This document shows, one piece after another, positions 33,041 through 44,815 of a DNA stretch of 64,000 bases. This DNA is from Camellia lanceoleosa (lineage: Eukaryota > Streptophyta > Magnoliopsida > Ericales > Theaceae), in contig CM045770.1 in the NCBI GenBank assembly GCA_025200525.1, positions 87,072,084 through 87,136,083 on the forward strand. Direction: 5' to 3'. The notes below the pieces were generated by a model. It had not been told where the DNA came from and ran no database searches. It saw only the letters and a list, made by a program, of their open reading frames with translations. The position numbers and the translations under genes were made by a program. Position 1 is the stretch's first letter; each line of letters opens with the position of its first letter.

Positions 33041-35406
33041 TGTCACGACCCAAACCCGGCCCTATGGGTTTAGTCCCAGAATCGCCAAGAACCGAGATTA
33101 CCAAAGGCCCTCTTGAGCGATAATACAATCAATCAGTCTGAGGGCCTGGCGGAAGCCAATACAGTAAAATAACTAGTGTCCATTGAGCTGTGAAAATCTG
33201 TATGTCAAAAACATTTTCCATACATTTATGCATTCAGACCAGTACAGTATATACAAGCATTACAGATATTCAGTACGGGAACTCAATCCCTCAATAACAG
33301 TACAGTAAAACAGTCTATACAAAAAGTACAACAGTACAAAACAGTAGGAGACTAGTGGGGACACAAAAACACCCCAAGCCATGGCATGGCGTCTCGGAAC
33401 CTCACAAAGGAGGCACATAATTTGGTCGACAAAAGCGGGGACCAATCCCACGCTCCTAGCTTCGGTCTGGCGGCTGAGAACCTACATATATATATATAAC
33501 AGTGAGCTAAAGCCCAGTGAATAACATAAAGCGTAAAGAGGTTATGAATGAATGTCCTTGCAGTAAATGAAATCAATTCATTAAACAAGAGTTTGATCTT
33601 TTCAAGATTTCAATCAATCACCATATGTGGTACATCCAATAGCCTATAACGATGGGTCCAAAAGGACCGGGCCTTAATAGACCCAACAAGAATGATGGCC
33701 AATCATTGATGTAGCAGTATGGTTCCACAAGGAAACCGAGAGCTCTGTAACGATCAATAACGATGGGTGCTAAGGATGCCACAATACTGATTCAGAAATA
33801 GGACATACATTCATTCATAAATAATATCGATTCGATGCGATTCGGTAAACAAGATTCAAAAGATAACCATTTTGAACATATCTTTACACATCCATTACTC
33901 ACAATGATTGGGCTATCAATAGCTAGAGCGCGTCCCGTGAGTCAACCCTAAGCGATCAATCAATAGAACACACACTAAGTTTCTGATTGGAAATGATGAT
34001 AATTAAATCTCTAAATTCCCTCGGTGTGGTTCTATGTCTAAATCCTCATTAAGATGCATTAAACTAGGCCTAAGAATGCCTAGGATGAGATGAGGATGCA
34101 AAAATACAGTTGGAAGGCACTTTTCAAAAGTTCTTTGAAACAGGGTCTCGCTTCGGCGAGCCTTCCTTCGCCGAGCGAGGTTACAAAATCAAAGGCTTTC
34201 GAAGCGAACAACCCTTCGCCGGCGGAAAACTTCGGTTGCTTTCGATTTTACGCTGCGATACCACGCTCGATGCTCGCCGGCGGATCCTGAATAAAGGTGC
34301 TCGCTCGGCGAGAATCCTCGCTCGAAGCGAGGAAGCAAAATGGGATTTCAGTTGTCTCCCAAGTTCGAACCAAGCATTCAATCATCCTAAACTCATCCTC
34401 TTGCCCCCATTTTCTGGAAAAACACTTCAAACTCAATGTATAACAAGTTTCAAAAACTATTTTGCACATGCAAGGGCCAATGGTTGGTCAATTGAAGCCA
34501 ATTTCAAACCATTTTCAAGAACAAGTTTAAAACATGCAATGCATGAGCTTCAAACCCAATTTAATCTTCAAATCTTGCTTTAGAGAGCTCAATAGTTGGA
34601 AAACATTCTGAAATCATGAACTATAATGGAAACATGGACATGCATGCATCATTCAAGCATGAATTCACCTCCAAATTCACTAATCTCTACATGCATGCAT
34701 GAATTCTATCTTGAATCAACCTATATGAGCTCAATCAAGACTTACATTACTATATGATCATGATGCATGCAAGATGGACTTAAAACATAGCAAGAAGATG
34801 GAAATTTTCTTACCTAAATCTTCAATTTGGGAGCCTAGAAGATCAATTTAGCAAGTACACTTCAATTCTTGGAGATTCAAGCAATTTCAACAAATGAACC
34901 CAAATTTCTCTTAACTCTCCCTCTCTCTAATCTCTTTGGTCGGCTAAGGGCAACAAGAAGGGCTGAGGAAATGTTTTGCTCAATGTGAACAAGTCTAAGG
35001 CTCAACAATGATAGTAAACAATGGTCCACTATGAGTGGCAAATTCGTAAATAAGCCTAAGTCCGTAATTAACTCAATTCAACCTACTTTAATCATTCCTA
35101 ATCAATTTTCAGATAAAAAATATCATTAAATCACAAATATTATGCTGATTATAAAACATCCAACGGTTTCTAAATCGGCCGCCGATAAGGCCTTCAACTA
35201 ACAGTTTAAACACATACATTTAAACAGGTAGTCAAACAATCAACAGATAAAACATGCAATTCAGTATGTAAACTTGTTGATTCGATTGATTTCAATCGGT
35301 GCATCAAGATACTTTAATCGGTTCAATTATCGGTCATTAACGATCCGGTTTATCAAGAATCGATATATAATTCATGGTTATCTGATGTCGATCGAGGGTT
35401 ATTCTG
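33041..35406 (-). repeat. 3' LTR of chromovirus
   Basis: About 2.37 kb. It aligns with the 5' LTR throughout but with many small indels. The outer TSD side is exact. The inner end reads gggttattctga where the partner has ggttgttaca. Short open frames inside have no meaning. Confidence 0.88.
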
Positions 35407-35434
35407 ATCTCCTCCTTATAAGGAGTTTAGTCCT

Positions 35435-35641
35435 CTAAACTCGAGTTACCTTCGATTTGAAGAAAAGCGAGATTCGGAACAAATCCGGATATCGCCTAGC
35501 CATGTCATCTTCCCTCTCCCAAGTGGCATACACACCACCATGGTTTTGCGGTCTACTTTCACTAGCGGAATCTCTTTGTTTCTCGGTTTCTTGATCCGGT
35601 TTACAATCAGTATAGGCGTTCCTCGTAGGTGTAGTCATCAC
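35435..35641 (-). pseudogene. Chromodomain remnant
   Basis: NHGGVYATWEREDDMARRYPDLF matches the core of retrotransposon chromodomains (the Glu-Ala-Thr-Trp-Glu block). It lies downstream of integrase in a different frame from it. Chromodomains steer chromovirus integration to heterochromatin marks. The upstream half is poorly preserved. Confidence 0.78.
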
Positions 35642-36600
35642 TCAACACAATACGGGTAGGCTCGATCACATGAAACGGATCACGAAGATAGTCTCTCAAC
35701 ATCGAAATGTGGAAGACGTTATGCATATGCTCCATTTCAGGAGGGAGCGCAACTTGATACGCCACCGGATTGATCTTCTCAATAATCGACACGGTCCGAC
35801 ATACCTCGGCTAACTTGCCTTTGACTCCAAAACGAGTCTGGCCTTTCATTGGTGTCACTTTCACAAAAACGTGATCACCCACTTCATACTCTCTATCCCG
35901 TCTTCTGACATCTGCATAACTCTTCTGTCTACTCTGTGCAGTTTTCAGTCTTTGCTGTATCAGTTTTACCTTTTCGGTTGTTTCATAAACAATTTCGGGC
36001 CCAAGCAACGGCCCATCTCCAACTTCTGCCCAGCAGATTGGAGATCTACATTTTCTGCCATACAATGCCTCGAAAGGCGCCATTCCAATACTCGAATGGT
36101 AGCTGTTGTTGTAAGCGAATTCATAACCAAGCAGATGACTTTCCCAATTTCCCTGAAAGTCCAGTACACACATTCTCAGTAGGTCTTCTAGAGTTTGGAT
36201 TGTCCTTTCTGACTGTCCATCTGTCTGAGGATGATAGGCACTACTCAGCCTTAATTGACTCCAATGCGATCTGTAGGCTCTGCCAACCTCGATGTAAACT
36301 TGAATCCTGTCGAAACAATAGATACAGCACTCCATGCAATCTCACAATTTCATCAATATAGATAATGACGGTTTGTCCGCATTATAGATTGTCTTGACAG
36401 TAAGAAGTGTGCGATTTAGTCGATCTATCAACAATAACCCAAATAGAGTCCATACCTTTCCCGGAGCGGTAATCCAACGATAAAATCCATCGTGATATGC
36501 TCCCATTTCCATTCCGGTATGGGTAAGGGTTGCGATGTCCGTGGTCGTTGATGTTCACTTTGACTGTTGACAATGGAGACACTTAGACACAAAGTCGGCG
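35607..36600 (-). pseudogene. Chromovirus integrase, frameshifted
   Basis: The open part (36335-35607, 242 residues) holds [24 protein letters not shown], with the final catalytic Glu, then [46 protein letters not shown] and [14 protein letters not shown], the usual Tekay/Del tail. The upstream core (YRSGKGMDSIWVIVDRSTKSH, 36480-36400) is in another frame. Integrase inserts cDNA, giving the 5-bp acaaa duplication seen here. Confidence 0.9.
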
Positions 36601-37471
36601 ATCTCCTTCTTCATTCACGCCACGAAATTTTGTTTCAAATCTTGGTACATTTTCGTATTCCTGGGTGAATAGAGAACTTGACTGGCCTTCTTGCGAGAAC
36701 TCTTCTTTTCAATTCAATGTCATTTGGTACACACAATCTGTCTTGGAATTTCGGTATATTGTTCTCAAATTTGAACCCGGTCTCGGTTTTGAATCCCTTT
36801 CTTGATAACCTTCTTCAAGTAATCATCCGTTGTTGTTTTTCTTTAATTTCCTCAATCAAGGTGGTTGAGCGAAATAGCAGACTAAGATTCCACCTTGTTC
36901 CTTCAAAAGCGATTTCAATTTCGGACTTTTCCGGATCAAGAAGCAACTCTTTACGTCCGGTTAGCAAACAAAGGCTAAGTTGGTAATCGATTTTCGGCTC
37001 AAAGCATCGGCAGCGGTGTTGGCTTTTCGGATGGTACAAAATCAGAGGTCATAGTCTTTGATCGATTCAAGCCATCTCCGCCGTCTCATATTCAGTTCTT
37101 TTCGAGTGAAAAGTACTTGAGCTCTTGTGGTCGATACACTTCACATGTCGCTCCATACAAATAGTGACGCCAAATTTTCAATGCAAAAACTCTGCGGCAA
37201 GTTCAAGATCATGGGTTGGGTAATTCTTTTCATGCGGTCTCAAGCATAAGCAATAACTCTCCCATTCGCATTAAAACACATCCCAAACCCTTATGAGAGG
37301 CATCACTAAAAACAGTGTATCCATCAAGACTGTAGGTAGAGTCGATTGGTGCGATCACAAGTCTAGTTTTCAACTCACGAAATCTTGATTCCTCGATCGA
37401 TCGATCAAATGGTGTCCCTTTCGAGTCGGTTGAGTCGGTGGTAAGGCAATTTTAGAAATCTTTGACAAATC
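36601..37471 (-). pseudogene. Chromovirus RNase H region, heavily broken
   Basis: Fragments in all three frames match the expected position between RT and integrase; for example AFVAFDRSI-like and TYSLDGYTVFSDASHKGLGCVLM-like wording around 37250-37350. No long open frame survives. Confidence 0.7.
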
Positions 37472-38160
37472 TTACGTAGTATCGGCCGGTCCCAAAAGCT
37501 TGGACTTGGTCACATTTGTTGGTCTAGGCCAGTTCACTACAGCTTCAATTTTCTGCGGATCAACAGAAATTCCATCTTTGCTAACAACATGCCCCAAAAA
37601 CATAACATGGTCAAGCCAAAATTCACACTTAGGCAGATTAGCATACAGTTTACATTCTCTTAAGGTTTGCGGGGCAAGTCTCGAGATCTTGTTCATGTTC
37701 TTCTCTGATCTTAGAATATATCAATATGTCATCAATAAATACTACAATGAAGTCATCAAGGTATGGTTTGAAAATTCTGTTCATAAGGTCCATAAATGCA
37801 GCTGGGGCATTCGTGACTCCGAATGGCATAACTAAAAATTCATAATGGCCATACCTCGTTCTGAAAGCAGTTTTATCAATGTCTTCCGGTTTGACTTTCA
37901 ATTGATGGTACCCCGATCTAAGGTCAATTTTGGAAAACACTTGTGCACCCTGTAACTGATCAAACAGGTCATCAATACGCGGTAAAGGATATTTGTTCTT
38001 TACGGTTACCTTATTCAGTTCGCGGTAATCAATGCACAGTCTCAGTGAGCCATCTTTCTTCTTCACAAATAAAACAGGCGCGCCCCACGGTGAAGTACTA
38101 GGCCTGATAAACTTCTTGTCCAGCAGTTCCTGCAATTGTACCTTGATTCTTTGGTTCGGT
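37472..38160 (-). pseudogene. Chromovirus reverse transcriptase
   Basis: The best-preserved part (38135-37650) has [67 protein letters not shown] and [10 protein letters not shown], so the catalytic Asp pair is intact. After EHEQDLE the frame shifts. The next piece (37696-37472) carries LYANLPKCEFWLDHVMFLGHVVSKDGI and breaks again before the expected FLGLAGYY. RT makes cDNA inside particles. Core motifs intact but the frame broken. Confidence 0.93.
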
Positions 38161-38910
38161 TGGAGCCATTCTGTAGGGAGCTTTCGATAACGGCTGTGTA
38201 CCCGGTACTACATCAACAATGAACTCAATCTCCCTGTCAATCAAATCCCCTGGTAGATCATCTGGAAATACATCTGGGAATTCTCTAACTATAGGAATGC
38301 AATTCACATCAGTTTTAACATTATCGATGCAGAATCTGATCAAGATAGAACACAGATAGCCCTTACACCCCTTTCTAATCGGTTTGGCCTTTACTGAAGA
38401 AATCGAGATATGGAGGAGGTACTCCAACTCCACTAAATACAAATTCGGGTAAACCCATGACGGAAAACAACTTGCTTGGTCACACAATCGATAGTAGCAT
38501 GATATTTTTGTAACGATCCATCCCCAATATCACATCAAAATGATCTATGTTCAATGGCGATAAATCAATAAATAGGTGCATATCCCCAACAATAATCTCT
38601 GGCGGGATACATATATGCACATGTCATGGATCCCCAACAGTGATGATCTGACTAGCAAGTAATTCATGGGTTCTAAGGGTCTATTCAATTTACGCGAAAA
38701 AGCATGTGACATATAAGAATGTGTAGACCTGAATCAATCAATACATATGCATTTTGAGCACAAATAGAGAGGATACGACACGCGGTCTCGGTATTACGAG
38801 CGTCTCCGGTACTAGGGCAAATACTAAGCCTGCCTCATAGGCTCCTTCCAGTAGTTTTGGGGTTAGGCTTGGGCTACATTTGATCTTTCTTGACTCGGTG
38901 CGGCTTACCA
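38161..38910 (-). pseudogene. Chromovirus protease and linker, broken
   Basis: The segment 38320-38200 carries [50 protein letters not shown] sequence in pieces ([22 protein letters not shown]), the conserved approach to RT. The active site expected around 38700-38760 is split by frame changes. Confidence 0.78.
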
Positions 38911-39858
38911 CTAGTGGAGTGAAGGGCAATCTTTAATTCTGTGGCCCACTTTGCCACATCTCGAAACAAGCTCGAAAACCCGATAGCAAACTCCCTTGTG
39001 TTTGTTGCCACATGTAGAAACACGGTGGAGTAAACCCGCTCCCTTGAAATTTGATCGTCGACCGTGATACATTTCTTGTTGGTGAGTTATGCTTGCCTTT
39101 CTTAAACTTGAAACCTTGCCTTTTTCCTTGCCACTCACTTGTCGGTGTTTGATTGTTTCCTTTGCTACAATATTTACCTCGGCCATCAAAGCCCGGTCGA
39201 GAACACCTACATAAGTTGGCATTTTCAGAACATTTATCCGATCCTGTATAGCAGCATTGAGGCCGCCTTCAAATCTCCTGGCCTTCTTGTAATCGGTATC
39301 CACCATATGTGGTGCATACCTAGCAAGTTCGGTAAATTGCTTCTCATACTCTGCAACTGACAATTTGCCCTGTCGCAGCTGTTCAAACTCAGTCACTTTT
39401 CTGTCTCTGATACACTGAGGGAAATATTTTTCAAAGAAGGACTCCTTGAACTGAGCCCAAGTCATTACAGTGTTTGCATCACGGGTCAACATCCACCACC
39501 TTCTAGCTTCTTCCTGCAGGGTAAAGGTGGCTAACAATACCTTGTGTGCTTCTGAGCACGGAAACACTTCAAACAGCTTTTCAGTTTCGAGAACCCAAGC
39601 TTCAGCCTTTAACGGTTCTAAGCCTCCCTGAAAGGACGGCGGTTTCATTTTGCTGAATTTCTGAGTCAGTGCAATAATATCCATCTCATTAACATTCACA
39701 TTCTGCACATTTGGTGCATTACATTCGATTGCGGGAGGAGGAGGAGGTTGTTGGTTACATTGTCGGTCTAATCTTTCAATTACCAGTTCCATCATTTGTT
39801 CAAGTCTGGCCATTCTGGCCTCGGAGGATGATGCTTCAGTTTCATTTGCATTATCCAT
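38911..39858 (-). pseudogene. Chromovirus gag with zinc knuckle
   Basis: Starting from the Met at 39858 (MDNANETEASSSEA), the protein has a short coiled coil, a Pro run, then Retrotrans_gag: AEAWVLETEKLFEVF, EEARRWWMLTRD, FKESFFEKYFPQCIRDRKVTEFEQLRQG and YAPHMVDTDYKKARRFEGGL. A CCHC knuckle is near the end (RCGKVGHRIKDC). The frame is open to 38911, but the region before the knuckle reads HRVSTCGNKHKGVCYRVFELVSR, where the first Cys of the knuckle is lost to a local change. The upstream Met at 39945 is in frame but less likely. Confidence 0.88.
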
Positions 39859-40038
39859 TTCACTATAAGCAATTATACAGTTATCATTATAAACAGTTGT
39901 ACAATTAAGCAGTTTAACATTTATTGATCGATCATAAACACACACTTTTCAAATTCATGAGATGCCCTAATTGCTTTTCTAGGACACCCTATAGCTCATT
40001 TGGACACGTGTGTGCGGTATAACTCGTGGTTAAGTATC

Positions 40039-40050
40039 GCTCTGATACCA
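40039..40050 (-). promoter_or_regulatory. Chromovirus tRNA-Met primer-binding site
   Basis: The minus strand reads tggtatcagagc three bases inside the 5' LTR end at 40054. It is the standard initiator tRNA-Met site for this lineage. Confidence 0.9.
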
Positions 40051-40053
40051 CTC

Positions 40054-42408
40054 TGTCACGACCCAAACCCGGCCCTATGGGTTTAGTCCCGTAACCGGCC
40101 AGTAAATCCGAGATTACCAAAGGCCTACTGAACAGTAATACAATCAATCAGAGTACAGGGCCTGGCGGAAGCCAATACAGTAAATAACTAGTGTCCATTG
40201 AGTCAGGAAAATCGTATGTCAAAAACATTTTCCATACATTTATGCATTCGGACAAGACAAGTATATACAAGCATTACAGATATTGATGGGAACTCAATCC
40301 TCAATAACAAGATCTGATAAAGCAGTCTATACAAAACGTACAACAGTACAAAACAGTAGGAGACTAGTGGGGACACAAAAACACCCCAAGCCATGGCATG
40401 GCGTCTCGGAACCTCACAGTGAGGCACATAAATTTGGTGACAAAGCGGGGACCAATCCCACGCTCCTAGCTTGATGCAGCGGTGAGAACCTACATATATA
40501 TATATAAATGAGCTAAAGCCCGATGAATAACATAGAGCGTAAAGAGGTTATGAATGAATGTTCTTGCAGTAAATGAAATCTATTCATTAAAGAGTAGTTT
40601 CAGTCTTTCAGTATTTCAATCAATCACCATATGTGGTACATCCAATAGCCTATAACAATGGGTCCAAAAGGAGGGCCTTAATAGACCCAAAGAATGATGG
40701 CCAATCATTGATGCAGTATGGTTCCACAAGGAAACCGTGAGCTCTGTAACGATCGAATAACTTGATGAGTGCTAAGGATGCCACAATACAGTCTGATCGG
40801 AAATAGGACATACATTCATTCATAAATAATATCGATTCGATGCAGATTCGATTAAGATATTCAAAAGATAACCATTTTGAACATATCTTTACACATTACT
40901 CACAGTGATTGGGCTATCAATAGCTAGAGCGGCGTCCGTGAGTCAACCCTAAACAGTCAATCAATAGAACACACACTAAGTTTACAGTTGGAAATGATGA
41001 TAATTAAATCTCTAAATTCCCTCGGTGTGGTTCTATGTCTAAATCCTCATTAAGATGCATTAAACTAGGCCTAAGAATGCCTAGGATGAGATGAGGATGC
41101 AAAAATACAGTTGGAAGGCACTTTTCAAAAGTTCTTTGGCAGGGTCTCGCTTCGGCGAGCCTTCCTTCGCCGGAACGAGGTTACAAAATCAAAGGCTTCG
41201 CTCGAGCGAACAACCCTTCGCTGGAGCGGAAAACTCCTGGTTGCTCGATTTTTACGCGCGATACCACGCTCGATGCTCGCTCGAGCGGATCCCTGAATAA
41301 AGGTGCTCGCTCGAGCGAGGAATCCTTCGCTCGAGCGAGGAAGCAAAATCTGGGATTTCCAGATTTGTCTCCCAAGTTCGAACCAAGCATTCAATCATCC
41401 AAAACTCAACCTCTTGGGCCCCATTTACGGAAAAACACTTCAAACTCAATGTATAACAAGTTTCAAAAACTATTTTGCACATGCAAGGGCCAATGGTTGG
41501 TCAATTGAAGCCAATTTCAAACCATTTTCAAGAACAAGTTTAAAACATGCAATGCATGAGCTTCAAACCCAATTTAATCTTCAAATCTTGCTTTAGAGAG
41601 CTCAATAGTTGGAAAACATTCTGAAATCATGAACTATAATGGAAACATGGACATGCATGCATCATTCAAGCATGAATTCACCTCCAAATTCACTAATCTC
41701 TACATGCATGAATTCTATCTTGAATCAACCTATATGAGCTCAATCAAGACTTACATTACTATATGATCATGATGCATGCAAGATGGACTTAAAACATAGC
41801 AAGAAGATGGAAATTTTCTTACCTAAATCTTCAATTTGGGAGCCTAGAAGATCAATTTAGCAAGTACACTTCAATTCTTGGAGATTCAAGCAATTTCAAC
41901 AAATGAACCCAAATTTCTCTTAACTCTCCTCTCTCTAATCTCTTTGGTCGGCTAAGGGCAACAAGAAGGGCTGAGGAAATGTTTTGCTCAATGTGAACAA
42001 GTCTAAGGCTCAACAATGATAGTAAACAATGGTCCACTATGAGTGGCAAATTCAAATAAGCCTAAGTCCGTAATTAACTCAATTCAACCTACTTTAATCA
42101 TTCCTAATCAATTTTCAGATAAAAATATCATTAAATCACAAATATTATGCCGATTATAAAACATCCAACGGTTTCTAAATCGACGCACGATAAGGCCTTC
42201 AACTAATGCTTTAAACACATACATTTAAGCAGTAGTCAAACAATCAACAGATAAAACATGCAATTCAAGATGTAAACTTATTGATTGATTTGATTTCAAT
42301 CGGTCTGTCCAAAGATTTTAATCAGTTCAATTATCGGTCATTAATCCGGTTTATCGATGAATCGGTATATAATTGATTGGTTATCTGATAATCGTCGAGG
42401 TTGTTACA
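40054..42408 (-). repeat. 5' LTR of chromovirus
   Basis: 2,355 bp, tg...ca, next to the exact TSD acaaa. It contains a cluster of cgctcgagcg-type palindromes at 41200-41340; the equivalents in the other LTR (34190-34340) are mostly altered. Confidence 0.9.
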
Positions 42409-42413
42409 ACAAA

Positions 42414-42970
42414 CCCAGGAATATTATTAAATATAGTTCTGTGTTTATTAATCCTTAATTATGCATTTATGGTCTCATAATTTTCTTTGTCTTTGGAGGC
42501 CGAATGGTCGTAGCAAAAGCGATTTGCTCGTTGAGTCATTATGCGGACTTGGATTATTTTATTTTTACAATTTTCTGATTCTTGGATATGCCAAGAATCA
42601 TTCAGCCAAATAGATAAATAATATTCAATATTTCTTTTTCTTAATTTATAAAAATCTAATAATTCATTCAAGATAGCAATTTGATAAACAGACATACATA
42701 AATAAAAATACAGAAAGAAATAATACTTACAATCAGTACCAAGCTTTTATTATTATACTTCAATACTTCAGAAAGATAAAACACACTGAAAAGGAGAAGA
42801 TGGAGAGATTACATATTGTAAACTGAAAAACTAAAATTTCGAGGTGCCTTCAACAAGCCTGAGGCTACCTATTTATAACAAAAGAAAAGAAAAGGATAAA
42901 GATAGAGCGAGACAGGTGGCGTGTCCTGGTTGGTGTGGAGTCGTACATCCTTATCTCCTCGTGATTCCTT
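42414..42970 (-). promoter_or_regulatory. Caulimovirid promoter and leader
   Basis: The minus strand has a TATA box (tataaat, plus positions 42871-42877) upstream of a leader with short open frames, one of 78 codons (42695-42459), not recognised. The leader should continue at 33035 once the chromovirus is discounted. The right edge (about 42970) meets host repeat. Confidence 0.6.
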
Positions 42971-43612
42971 ACAATTTTCAAAACATATAATTTTGAGATA
43001 TGATTATATAGCTAAGACCAAGTTAAGAAACATGGTTAACTATTCTCAATCTCCAAATCTCTTTTAACTATTTTTGAGATCTAGTTTACAAACACAAAAG
43101 CAAACACATAATGTATAGAAAAATGTTAGAAATTTCAAAATTTTATCAAATTTTATATCAAACATCTCACACAGGTACTCAAATGAGTGGACAAGTTTTT
43201 TCAAAAATACACCCCATTGACAAACTCTAATCCCGTTTGGCAAGATTGTTGGGGAAAATTTAACCACCGAAAACAATAGTCTATAAAAAGTTAATAAGAC
43301 AAAATATCATATTCAAATCATAATTATTTCACTTTTTCTCTCATAAAACTACAAAAAAGTTAAATGTTCACCTCAAACAGAACTTTTTTAATTAGGCTAA
43401 AACAACAAAAAAAAAAATCAAGTTAAAAAATTTCTTCCCAAATAAAGGCCCTCTAAAATCTTATTTCTTCATAGATATTCTATGTCTAATTTTATAATCG
43501 TGTTTATAGTAGAACTACAATTTTCAAAACATATAATTTTGAGATATGATTATAAAGCTAAGACCAAGTTAAGAAACATAGTTAACTATTCTCAATCTCC
43601 AAATCTCTTTAA
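42971..43612. repeat. 545-bp tandem repeat, right copies
   Basis: The end of one unit (42971-43077, acaattttcaaaacat...) is followed by a full unit starting gatctagttta at 43078 and ending near 43612. It matches 29248-29916 nearly base for base, including the odd phrase ttcttcccaaataaaggccc. Confidence 0.85.
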
Positions 43613-43852
43613 CCCTTCTACCCAAAACACTTATTGGATTATTGAAAATTTCAAAATATAAGGAAAGCAGGAAGTCCAAGGCCCACCCCCCCCCCCCCCC
43701 AAACAAAAAAAAAAAAAACCCAAAAAAAAAAAACAATCTGAGTGTGATGAAAATTGAATGGAAAAATTGTATGAATTTGGATTCCATATTAATATAATTT
43801 TGAAAGTATTTTTTTTTTTAGATTTTTAGTATGGGATTGGACTGTCTCCAGT
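43613..43852. other. Intergenic, homopolymer-rich
   Basis: No gene seen. It contains a run of about 15 C followed by A-rich runs (43684-43735). Confidence 0.6.
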
Positions 43853-44104
43853 CATTTTTGGATCCTGTTTTGATAATTTGAATTGTTTATATTTTAAATT
43901 TCGTTGAGTACATTATCCTTATAAAAAATCAAGTCAATCAAATAACGAAAACCATGTAGATGGTGAGAAAATAAACGATTCATACAAAATTGATTTAAAC
44001 TCGTGATTTCTGTTGTTCGATTGACTTGATTTTTCACAAGGATGATGTACTCAACGAACCTTAATATCTGAACGGTTGGATTATTGAAACGGGACCCACA
44101 AATG
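43853..44104. mobile_element. Foldback MITE upstream of MLO gene
   Basis: The left arm tttcgttgagtacattatcc pairs with the right arm ggatgatgtactcaacgaa. Pairing runs outward to catttttggatcctg / cgggacccacaaatg. About 252 bp, non-coding, ending roughly 700 bp before the MLO start codon. Confidence 0.78.
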
Positions 44105-44731
44105 AACTAACTAAGTCCAACAGTATCTCTCTAGTCTCCGGGCCAATGGAAGATTTGAGAGAAGCCATGGCCTTTAGCCTTTGTTCGAGAAGAATATTTT
44201 TAATTTTACTTTTTGATTTTTTTTAACTATTTTAGTCTAATTAAAAAAGGTTCAGTTTGGAATAAACTTTTAATTTTTTTTATAATTTTATGAAAAAAAT
44301 ATAAAATAATTATAATTTAAATATAACATTTTTTATTAACTTTTTAATTTATTTTATCTTTTAATAAATTAAATTAATCTCAACCATCAGCCAAACAAAA
44401 CCTGAGTTATTACTGATTTTAAAGAGGGGATTCCGTGCAAGGAAACCAGAAAGGTCCAATCGATTCCGTTATGTGGACCAACGAAAACAAAGATCTCATA
44501 AAAAATAAATAAATAAAATAAATTTAAGCTACTTGGTCAAACTAGTGTGAGAGAAACAGGGAGAGAGAGCGCTAGTTAAGACCTTCACCGGTGCAGCCAA
44601 GCCCAAGTCTCATGGAAAGGGAGAGAGAGAGAGAAACGTCGGCGTTGAACATATCTTTGCTTTCTTAGTATGTGGAACATGTCATTGATCTTCTTTACTT
44701 TGCTTTTACATAATCCATATTTAAGAACCCA

Positions 44732-44769
<38 letters not shown>

Positions 44770-44815
44770 CTTCAGTGGTTCTCAATAATCTCTCTCTTGA
44801 AAAAGTCTTTAAAGC
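44105..44815 (+). promoter_or_regulatory. MLO upstream region and 5' UTR
   Basis: The likely promoter and 5' UTR of the MLO gene. A (ct)n microsatellite lies at 44735-44765, 50-80 bp before the ATG; CT runs near plant starts are common in 5' UTRs. I cannot place a TATA box with confidence. A GA-rich block lies at 44559-44572. Confidence 0.55.

Larger units (their letters stand above)
33041..42408 (-). mobile_element. Ty3/gypsy chromovirus (Tekay/Del type), 9.4 kb
   Basis: The long LTRs (33041-35406 and 40054-42408) start tgtcacgaccc; the right one ends gttgttaca. The TSD acaaa is exact (33036-33040 and 42409-42413). Next to the 5' LTR is tggtatcagagc, the tRNA-Met primer site; next to the 3' LTR is a purine tract (minus-strand aaggaggaga). 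The minus-strand order is gag, protease, RT, RNase H, integrase, chromodomain: normal for Tekay/Del. All genes after gag are frameshifted. It inserted in the leader of the endogenous caulimovirid. Confidence 0.92.
29917..42970 (-). mobile_element. Endogenous caulimovirid fragment, split by chromovirus
   Basis: Virus-derived DNA on the minus strand. Order: promoter and leader (42970-42414), a chromovirus insertion, leader end with tRNA-Met primer site (33035-32873), movement protein (32802-31657), a linker region, then coat-like sequence (30679-29917). Removing the chromovirus leaves about 3.7 kb. There is no protease, reverse transcriptase or RNase H. The combination of a 30K-type movement protein with a tRNA-Met site and no LTRs is diagnostic of Caulimoviridae. 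The order is Petuvirus/Florendovirus-like, but the genus cannot be fixed. This is an old, incomplete integrated copy. Confidence 0.82.

Noticed and set aside
34110..34583. 157-codon frame in the left chromovirus LTR
   Set aside because: LTR sequence; the matching LTR breaks it, and there is no recognised domain.
29248..43612. The 545-bp repeats as LTRs of an element spanning 29-43 kb
   Set aside because: They are tandemly repeated on both sides, lack consistent tg...ca ends and a flanking 5-bp duplication, and the enclosed genes are viral.
43569..43787. 72-codon frame with Phe/Gly runs
   Set aside because: Produced by C and A homopolymers; no motif.
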